This document shows positions 58,432 to 64,000 of a stretch of DNA of 64,000 nt, one piece after another. The stretch is from NCBI GenBank assembly GCA_001295775.1, contig LJIA01000005.1, positions 310,001 to 374,000 of the forward strand, read 5' to 3'. Origin of the DNA: a beta proteobacterium AAP99 (lineage in GTDB: Bacteria > Pseudomonadota > Gammaproteobacteria > Burkholderiales > Burkholderiaceae_C). The notes beneath the pieces are model-generated. The model made no database searches. It was given only the letters and a program-made list of their open reading frames with translations, and was not told the DNA's origin. Each line of letters begins with the position of its first letter. The first letter of the stretch is position 1. Made by a program: the position numbers and the translations under genes.

Positions 58432-58532
58432 TTTCGGCCTCAATTTGTAGACCTACCGCATTGCCACTTTCCGCTCATCTGATGCGCGGAATGCCATTTT
58501 TTTTGATCCATCGATGCGTCTATTTCGGTCAT
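58432..58532. repeat. repeat family 2 copy after hisD
   Basis: Contains TGCCACTTTCCGC (58462-58474) and GCGGAATGCC (58486-58495) around CATCTGATG, followed by eight T residues, so it also looks like an intrinsic terminator for the hisG-GNAT-hisD segment. Flanks ATTTTCGGCC and TCTATTTCGGTC correspond to ATTTTTGGCC and TCTATTTTTGGAC around the copy at 7852-7977. Confidence 0.7.
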
Positions 58533-58534
58533 AA

Positions 58535-59839
58535 ATGAACAATACTGATTCCGCTGCACGCCGCGTCGCCATCATTGGCGCCGGTCCTGCCGGCCTGATG
58601 GCCGCAGAGACCGTAGCGGCTGCGGGCGCGAGTCGCGTACAGATCGACGTGTACGACGCCATGCCGAGCGCCGGCCGCAAGTTCCTGCTGGCCGGCAAGG
58701 GCGGGCTGAACATCACCCACAGCGAGCCGCTGCCCGCTTTCCTCGGGCGCTACGGCGCGCAGGGCCCGCAGGTGGCGCAGTGGCTGGATGCGCTTTCACC
58801 CACCGAGCTGCGCGCATGGGTGCACGGCCTCGGGGTGGATACGTTCGTAGGCAGCTCCGGCCGCGTGTTTCCGGCCGAGATGAAGGCCGCGCCGCTGCTG
58901 CGCGCCTGGATGCACCGCCTGCGCGTGGCCGGCGTGCGCTTTCATCAGCGGCATCGTTGGCTGGGGTTTGCCGGCGACCTCGCTGCCGCCGCGGCGGCAC
59001 AGCGCGCGCCCGCACTGCGCATGCTCGGCCCCGCCGGTGAGATTCAGATCGAAGCCGACGCCGTGATCCTCGCCCTGGGCGGCGCCAGCTGGGCGCGCCT
59101 GGGCTCGGACGGCGCCTGGGTGCCGCTGCTTGCGGCCGCGGGCGTGGCGGTCAGCCCGCTCGTGCCCGCCAACTGCGGCTTTGATGTGAAGAGCCATGAC
59201 CCCAAGGCCGGCCCGGTGGGCTGGAGCCCCTGGTTTGCCGAGCACTGCGCCGGCACGCCGCTGAAGGCCGTCACCCTGCGCTGCGTAGCCACCGATGGCA
59301 GCGCGTTCGAGCGGCGAGGCGAACTCATGCTCACCGCCACGGGCGTGGAAGGCTCGCTGATCTACGCCACCAGCCGAGCCCTGCGCGACACCCTGCTGAC
59401 CACCGGCCGCGCGACATTCACGCTCGACCTGCTGCCCGACCGCAGCGCCGAGTGGATCACCGCCGAACTCGCCCACCCGCGCGGCCGCCGCAGCTTCACC
59501 ACGCACCTCAAGACGCGCCTGAATCTGCCCAATGCCGCGATTGCCCTGCTGCGCGAATGCCTGCCTGAGCCCGTACCGGAGCAGCCTGCGCTGCTTGCCG
59601 CCGCACTCAAGGCCCTGCCGGTGGAGCTTGTTGCCACCCGGCCCATCGATGAAGCCATCAGCACCGCCGGCGGCGTAAAGCTTGACGCACTGACGGACCA
59701 GCTCGAACTCAAGGCCCTGCCCGGCGTGTTCTGCGCCGGCGAAATGCTCGACTGGGAGGCCCCCACTGGCGGCTACCTGCTCAATGCCGTGATGGCGAGC
59801 GGGCGGGTGGCGGGGCGGGGGGCTGGTGAGCGCTCCTGA
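58535..59839 (+). CDS. HI0933/YhiN-type flavoprotein (NAD(P)/FAD-dependent oxidoreductase)
   Basis: A 434-residue flavoprotein of the BaiN/HI0933 group. The N-terminus has the FAD-binding VAIIGAGPAGLMAAETVAAAG, then GRKFLLAGKGGLNITHSE, a family hallmark; SSGRVFPAEMKAAPLLRAW is the middle signature, and the C-terminus carries STAGGVKLDAL, PGVFCAGEMLDWEAPTGGYLLNAVMASGR. Homologues include proposed bile-acid dehydroxylation-type reductases, but most have no known substrate. It sits after the repeat that ends the hisD transcript, and its start lies 2 nt beyond that repeat with no good ribosome site. Confidence 0.88.
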   Translation: MNNTDSAARRVAIIGAGPAGLMAAETVAAAGASRVQIDVYDAMPSAGRKFLLAGKGGLNITHSEPLPAFLGRYGAQGPQVAQWLDALSPTELRAWVHGLGVDTFVGSSGRVFPAEMKAAPLLRAWMHRLRVAGVRFHQRHRWLGFAGDLAAAAAAQRAPALRMLGPAGEIQIEADAVILALGGASWARLGSDGAWVPLLAAAGVAVSPLVPANCGFDVKSHDPKAGPVGWSPWFAEHCAGTPLKAVTLRCVATDGSAFERRGELMLTATGVEGSLIYATSRALRDTLLTTGRATFTLDLLPDRSAEWITAELAHPRGRRSFTTHLKTRLNLPNAAIALLRECLPEPVPEQPALLAAALKALPVELVATRPIDEAISTAGGVKLDALTDQLELKALPGVFCAGEMLDWEAPTGGYLLNAVMASGRVAGRGAGERS

Positions 59840-59848
59840 ATGCGCACG

Positions 59849-60388
59849 TCAAATCTGCGGGTCGTTGCTGCAGATCTTTGTAGTGAGCGCACTCACGTAG
59901 CGTCTCCAACGGAAAAAGGCGATGGCATAGGGAATGGCGATGAGGCCGCATGCGCCAACAATGCCTAGCGCGACTGCAGGCGCTCTAGGGCCGAAATACA
60001 TCGCTGCGCTTCCCAATAGAAGAAGGACTATCAGGGGACCAAAGCCAAAGCCGACCCGACGCTGATTGGCCAAGGACCGCCGTGACCCGCGCGGATTTGC
60101 GACGAGATAAGCGATTCTGTGCACTATCGACTCGAGGCTATGGTTGGTCTCAAAGTCAGCCAGCGAGAAGCAAACGCCGAACTCGAGCTGGAGGTCGTCA
60201 ATGAAGCGGTTGTAGCGCCGCAAACCAGCAAAGCTGTCACGAAATGCGCCGGGTGGCTCTGGATTTTTTCGGAGATAGTCCAGAAATCGATTCGGCTGAA
60301 ACTCGGCATCGGGCGTTTCTCGGTGTCGCCTGAAAACGGCGAGGACGCGTGAACGTGTTTCCGCTAGATCTGTTGAGACGTCGACCAT
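59849..60388 (-). CDS. hypothetical protein with two membrane segments
   Basis: A 179-residue protein I do not recognise. Residues 1-110 are charged and soluble-looking (RHRETPDAEFQPNRFLDYL, FAGLRRYNRFIDDLQLEFGVCFSLADFETNHSLESIV), and two hydrophobic segments (about 117-134 and 138-160) with a FRWRRYVSAL turn end the protein, so a small membrane-anchored protein with an N-terminal cytosolic head is likely. Base composition is less GC-rich than in the his genes on both sides, and the orientation is opposite to them. It and the following 384 nt look like a small insertion in the his cluster. Confidence 0.55.
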   Translation of the reverse strand: MVDVSTDLAETRSRVLAVFRRHRETPDAEFQPNRFLDYLRKNPEPPGAFRDSFAGLRRYNRFIDDLQLEFGVCFSLADFETNHSLESIVHRIAYLVANPRGSRRSLANQRRVGFGFGPLIVLLLLGSAAMYFGPRAPAVALGIVGACGLIAIPYAIAFFRWRRYVSALTTKICSNDPQI

Positions 60389-60772
60389 GGCATCAACTCT
60401 AGGGTAGTTGGCGCAGACTGACCTGTTAATGACCGAAGGCTGGGCCTACCCCCATTCGGGAGTGGGGCTCAGAGGGTCCGAAACCTTCAAGCCGCCTTCT
60501 CGATTAGCGTGGAAGGAGTTTGTCGTTCAGCCCACGTTGGACAACGTTTGCGTCCTGCGCCTCATATGTGTCGTCCTCCGATCAACGGGCTGAGCAAAGC
60601 TCAAGCCGGCTTCGAAGCGGGTGGACCCGGAATAGGCAGTGAAGGCACCGAAACGTTCAATGCTGCTGACGCCGATCGATGTTCCATGCCCTTCCTTTCG
60701 TGCTGTTTAGACCACATAGGAAGCGCTGAAGCGAGCTGCTGATGAGACAAGCCCAGCCCATAGAATTGCACA
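60389..60772. other. 384-nt lower-GC gap upstream of hisC
   Basis: No frame here has family features or a convincing start. Composition is lower in GC than the his genes, like the hypothetical gene before it. The only recognisable element is the TAGAAT -10 at its end. It may be the remnant of inserted DNA. Confidence 0.4.
60761..60766 (+). promoter_or_regulatory. -10 box 6 nt before the hisC GTG
   Basis: TAGAAT-TGCACA-GTG: identical hexamer, spacing and start codon to the mlaF promoter. A leaderless hisC transcript is predicted, which would let hisCB-marC-hisHA be expressed despite the terminator after hisD. Confidence 0.6.
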
Positions 60773-61846
60773 GTGAACCCCCAATCCCAAGACCTCATCC
60801 GCGCCGACGTACTTGCCATGTCGGCCTACCCCGTGCCGGACGCCTCGGGCTTCATCAAGCTCGATGCGATGGAGAACCCCTTCGATCTGCCGGCGCCGCT
60901 CAAGGCGCAGCTGGCGCAGCGGCTGACCGATGTGCTGCTGAACCGCTACCCGGTGCCTAGCTACCGCGCGGTGAAGGACGCGCTCGCGGCCAAGCTGGGC
61001 GTTCCCGAGGGCTGCCCGGTGATGCTGGGCAATGGCAGCGACGAGCTGATTCATCTGGTGCTGCAGGCCTGTGCCAAGCCCGGCGCCGTGGCGCTGGCGC
61101 CGCTGCCCGGCTTTGTGATGTACGAGATGAGCGCGCGCCTGAATGGCGTGAAGTTCGTGGGCGTGCCGCTGGCGGCCAACTTCTCGCTGAACCTGCCGGC
61201 CATGCTGATGGCGATTGCCGAGCACAAGCCGGCCGTCATCTTCATCGCCTACCCGAACAACCCCACCGGCAACCTCTGGAGCGACAGCGACATCGAGCAG
61301 ATCGTGCGCGCCGCGCCGGGGCTGGTGGTCATTGACGAGGCCTACCACCCCTTTGCGCAGCAGAGCTGGATGAACCGGCTGGCACAGTTTGACAAGGTGC
61401 TGGTCATGCGCACCCTGTCCAAGCTCGGGCTGGCCGGCATCCGCCTGGGCTACATGGCGGGCAGTGCGCGCTGGATCGAGCAGTTCGAGAAGGTGCGCCC
61501 GCCCTACAACGTGAATGTGCTCACCGAGGCAGCCGCACTGTTCATGCTGGAACACTTGGATGTGCTCGATGCCCAGGCGGCGCAGCTGCGCAGCGAACGC
61601 ACTCGCCTGTTTGATGCGCTCAAGCAGATGAAGGGTGTCATGCCCCACCCGTCCGCAGCCAATTTCATCCTCACCCGCGTGCCTGATGCCGCCGGCTGGA
61701 TGGCGGGCCTGAAGGCGCGGGGCATTCTCATCAAGAACGTCAGCGGGATGCACCCGCTACTATCTGGCTGCCTGCGCCTGACCGTGGGCACCCCGCAGGA
61801 AAACGACCGGCTCATTGCTGCGCTCACCGAGCTGGCACACACCTGA
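60773..61846 (+). CDS. hisC: histidinol-phosphate aminotransferase
   Basis: A 357-residue PLP aminotransferase converting imidazole-acetol phosphate and glutamate to histidinol phosphate. [47 protein letters not shown] and [15 protein letters not shown] (Schiff-base K217) are diagnostic. The GTG start is accepted because a -10-like TAGAAT lies 6 nt upstream and the N-terminus matches the family; there is no ribosome site. hisB begins 11 nt after the stop. Confidence 0.96.
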   Translation: MNPQSQDLIRADVLAMSAYPVPDASGFIKLDAMENPFDLPAPLKAQLAQRLTDVLLNRYPVPSYRAVKDALAAKLGVPEGCPVMLGNGSDELIHLVLQACAKPGAVALAPLPGFVMYEMSARLNGVKFVGVPLAANFSLNLPAMLMAIAEHKPAVIFIAYPNNPTGNLWSDSDIEQIVRAAPGLVVIDEAYHPFAQQSWMNRLAQFDKVLVMRTLSKLGLAGIRLGYMAGSARWIEQFEKVRPPYNVNVLTEAAALFMLEHLDVLDAQAAQLRSERTRLFDALKQMKGVMPHPSAANFILTRVPDAAGWMAGLKARGILIKNVSGMHPLLSGCLRLTVGTPQENDRLIAALTELAHT

Positions 61847-61857
61847 ATCACCGCGAC

Positions 61858-62448
61858 ATGACGCGCACCGCAGACATCACCCGCAACACCAAGGAAACCC
61901 AGATCCGGGTCGCCCTCAATCTGGACGGCACGGGCCAGGCCGATCTCTCGACCGGCATCGGGTTCTTCGATCACATGCTCGACCAGATCGCCCGCCACGG
62001 GCTGATCGACCTGACTGTGCATGCCAAGGGTGATCTGCATATCGACGGCCACCACACCGTGGAGGACGTGGGCATCACCCTGGGCCAGGCCTTTGCGCAG
62101 GCCCTGGGCAGCAAGGCCGGGGTGCGCCGCTTCGGCCATGCCTATGTGCCGCTGGATGAAGCGCTCTCGCGCGTGGTGATCGATCTCTCGGGCCGGCCGG
62201 GGCTGGAATTCCATGTGCCCTTCAAGGCCGGCATGATCGGCGGCTTCGATACGCAGCTGGCACATGAATTCTTCCAGGGTTTCGTGAACCACGCCCTGTG
62301 CACCCTGCATATCGACAATCTGCGCGGCGAGAACGCCCACCACCAGTGCGAGACGGCCTTCAAGGCCTTTGCCCGCGCGCTGCGCATGGCCTGCGAACTC
62401 GACCCCCGCGCCGCCGGCACCATTCCTTCCACCAAGGGCACGCTGTAA
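61858..62448 (+). CDS. hisB: imidazoleglycerol-phosphate dehydratase
   Basis: A 196-residue monofunctional HisB (no histidinol phosphatase domain). [48 protein letters not shown] and [19 protein letters not shown] provide the Mn-binding His/Glu repeats. Since no phosphatase is fused, histidinol phosphatase must come from another gene. It lies 11 nt after hisC. Confidence 0.97.
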   Translation: MTRTADITRNTKETQIRVALNLDGTGQADLSTGIGFFDHMLDQIARHGLIDLTVHAKGDLHIDGHHTVEDVGITLGQAFAQALGSKAGVRRFGHAYVPLDEALSRVVIDLSGRPGLEFHVPFKAGMIGGFDTQLAHEFFQGFVNHALCTLHIDNLRGENAHHQCETAFKAFARALRMACELDPRAAGTIPSTKGTL

Positions 62449-62511
62449 GCCCTGGTTTCTGCCGTGTTCTCCCGGTTCACGGCGCGCTGATCACAGGACC
62501 TCGGAACCCGC

Positions 62512-63135
62512 ATGGATCCGATCAAGACCTTTGTCTCGCTGCTGGCGCTGATCGACCCGCTGGCGATCGTGCCCTTCTTCATCAGCCTCACGGCTGCGTT
62601 CACGAAGGAAGAGCGCGCACGCACCATCCGCGTGGCCGCCATCACGGTGCCGCTGGTGGTGACCATCACCGCGCTGCTGGGCGACCGGATCATCAGCTTC
62701 CTGGGTATCAGCGTGGAGGCCTTCCAGGTGGGCGGCGGCATCATCATGCTGCTCATGGCGCTGGAGATGATGAAGGCCGAGATCGGCCCCACGCGCAACA
62801 CGGCCGCGGAGACGCATGAGGCGGAATCGCGCGCCAGCATTGCCGTGGTGCCGCTGGCGATTCCCCTGCTCACCGGGCCGGCCACCATCTCCACGGTGAT
62901 CATCTATGCCAACCGCGCCAAGCACTGGTACGAGTACGGCTACATCATCGGCTCGGGCATCATCATCGGCCTGCTGACCTGGATCACCTTCAAGGCCAGC
63001 GGCAAGATTGCCAAGGTGCTTGGCGTCACCGGCATCAACATCGCCACCCGCATCATGGGCCTGCTGCTGGCGGCCCTGGCGGCCGACTTCATCATCACCG
63101 GCGTGGTGGCCATGGTGCCCGCGCTGCATAAGTAG
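62512..63135 (+). CDS. MarC-family integral membrane protein
   Basis: A 207-residue membrane protein with six hydrophobic segments. [71 protein letters not shown] and [15 protein letters not shown] are MarC/UPF0056 marks. Function is unknown; an early link to multiple antibiotic resistance was not upheld. A marC gene between hisB and hisH recurs in Burkholderiales, so the arrangement here is ancestral for the group and not a new insertion. Confidence 0.92.
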   Translation: MDPIKTFVSLLALIDPLAIVPFFISLTAAFTKEERARTIRVAAITVPLVVTITALLGDRIISFLGISVEAFQVGGGIIMLLMALEMMKAEIGPTRNTAAETHEAESRASIAVVPLAIPLLTGPATISTVIIYANRAKHWYEYGYIIGSGIIIGLLTWITFKASGKIAKVLGVTGINIATRIMGLLLAALAADFIITGVVAMVPALHK

Positions 63136-63151
63136 ACCCATCACAGACGCC

Positions 63152-63802
63152 ATGAATTCCGTTGCCGTTGTCGACTATGGAATGGGTAACTTGCGCAGCG
63201 TCGCCAAGGCGCTGGAGCATGTGGCCGAGGGTGCGCGCGTGTTCATCACCAGCGACGCCTGGGAGATCGACCGCGCCGCACGCGTGGTGCTGCCCGGCCA
63301 GGGCGCCATGCCGGACTGCATGAAGTACCTGCGCAATTCCGGCCTGGAAGATGCCGTGCTGCGCGCCGCTGAGAGCCGGCCGCTGCTGGGCGTGTGCGTG
63401 GGCGAGCAGATGCTGCTCACGGCCAGCGATGAAGCGCGCGAGGGCACGAGCGAAACCCCGGGGCTGAACCTCATCGAAGGCCGCGTCGTGCGCTTCCCGT
63501 CGGACCTGAAGGGCGCTGATGGCAGCCGTCTGAAAGTGCCGCACATGGGCTGGAACACGGTCTACCCCACGCAGTGGCACCCGCTCTGGGAGGGCATTGC
63601 GCCGGGCAGCCGCTTCTACTTCGTGCACAGCTACTACGCCCAGCCCAGGCACCACGAGCATGACGCCGCCTATACCGAGTACGGCCAGCGCTTGTGCGTC
63701 GCAGTAGCCAGAAATAACATTTTTGCGACCCAGTTCCATCCGGAGAAGTCAGCGGCCGATGGACTGCAGCTCTACCGTAACTTCATCCGCTGGAAGCCCT
63801 GA
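63152..63802 (+). CDS. hisH: imidazole glycerol phosphate synthase, glutamine amidotransferase subunit
   Basis: A 216-residue class I glutaminase that feeds ammonia to His[17 protein letters not shown] at the N-terminus, [12 protein letters not shown] with nucleophile C82, and [20 protein letters not shown] with catalytic H196 and E198 complete the triad. The nucleophile elbow reads GVCVGEQ where many species have GICLGMQ. A longer frame overlapping marC is rejected because the family N-terminus begins at this ATG. Confidence 0.97.
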   Translation: MNSVAVVDYGMGNLRSVAKALEHVAEGARVFITSDAWEIDRAARVVLPGQGAMPDCMKYLRNSGLEDAVLRAAESRPLLGVCVGEQMLLTASDEAREGTSETPGLNLIEGRVVRFPSDLKGADGSRLKVPHMGWNTVYPTQWHPLWEGIAPGSRFYFVHSYYAQPRHHEHDAAYTEYGQRLCVAVARNNIFATQFHPEKSAADGLQLYRNFIRWKP

Positions 63803-63873
63803 GCGGGCCCCAGTCTTTTCGCCACCACGCCAAGCCCCGCCACGCGCGCCTTGCTCACCTTCACTGATTTGCC

Positions 63874-64000
63874 ATGCTGCTGATCCCGGCCATCGACCTC
63901 AAGGACGGTCATTGCGTGCGCCTTCGCCAGGGCGAGATGAATGACGCGACCGTGTTCTCCGAAGACCCCGCCGCGATGGCCGCGCATTGGCTCAAGCTCG
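63874..64000 (+). CDS. hisA: ProFAR isomerase, N-terminal part (runs off the window)
   Basis: The first 42 residues of HisA are present: [20 protein letters not shown] with the conserved catalytic Asp (D8) in AIDLKDG, then [16 protein letters not shown]. It follows hisH by 71 nt, in the usual hisH-hisA-hisF order. The end of the gene lies beyond the window. Confidence 0.93.
   Translation, partial: MLLIPAIDLKDGHCVRLRQGEMNDATVFSEDPAAMAAHWLKL

Noticed and set aside
60408-60593. A 61-codon open frame upstream of hisC
   Set aside because: No ribosome site, no family features and atypical codon use; better read as non-coding inserted DNA.
62512-63135. marC between hisB and hisH as a new insertion
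   Set aside because: This arrangement is common in Burkholderiales his clusters, so it is the expected order.

Overview
This window is a high-GC chromosomal segment from a betaproteobacterium, most likely order Burkholderiales. The evidence is gene content and order: mlaFEDACB, then an ABC-2 exporter, bolA, murA and the his genes with marC between hisB and hisH; tkt/gap/pgk/pyk/fba followed by purC-purE-purK-tsaC; and kynB-kynU-kynA. Nothing here supports a genus-level call. I found no rRNA, tRNA, CRISPR array, prophage or transposase.

Layout. 1-4750: end of a DUF1501 gene, a BON lipoprotein, the potassium permease Kup, a GAF protein and a degenerate EAL protein. 4970-11800: kynurenine operon (tryptophan to anthranilate), a chemoreceptor, glutaryl-CoA dehydrogenase and a GNAT enzyme. 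12100-17500: a DUF1800/DUF1501 pair of exported proteins, then an exported phytase-like esterase with a histidine phosphatase. 18060-28050: a large lipoprotein pullulanase, a small DUF1161 protein, a five-gene branched-chain-type ABC operon with a PLP enzyme inside it, and a SemiSWEET-type protein. 28110-34600: GDSL lipoprotein, tsaC/Sua5, purK, purE, purC, fba. 34950-43150: pyk, pgk, gap, a type II restriction-modification pair, tkt. 43460-47220: DUF350 protein, rsmE, YidB-like protein, intradiol dioxygenase-like protein, M14 peptidase. 47410-53610: the Mla phospholipid-transport operon, an ABC-2 exporter pair and BolA. 53680-64000: murA and histidine biosynthesis (hisG, hisD, hisC, hisB, hisH, start of hisA), interrupted by GNAT, flavoprotein and hypothetical genes.

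Most unusual points. (1) A dispersed palindromic repeat of about 55-65 bp occurs at least seven times between genes. One copy joins livM to livG in a single reading frame. (2) A restriction-modification pair is fitted between tkt and gap with 4-nt junctions, so gap is probably co-transcribed with it. (3) HisD carries a C-terminal GNAT acetyltransferase domain, and a second GNAT gene with an unknown C-terminal domain lies just upstream. (4) The pullulanase has a perfect 57-bp in-frame tandem duplication. (5) mlaF, hisC and the SemiSWEET gene have -10-like hexamers 6-7 nt before the start codon, which suggests leaderless transcripts. (6) Two further short intergenic repeat families are present. 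The his cluster appears to be split into separate transcription units: a terminator-like repeat follows hisD, and hisC has its own promoter.
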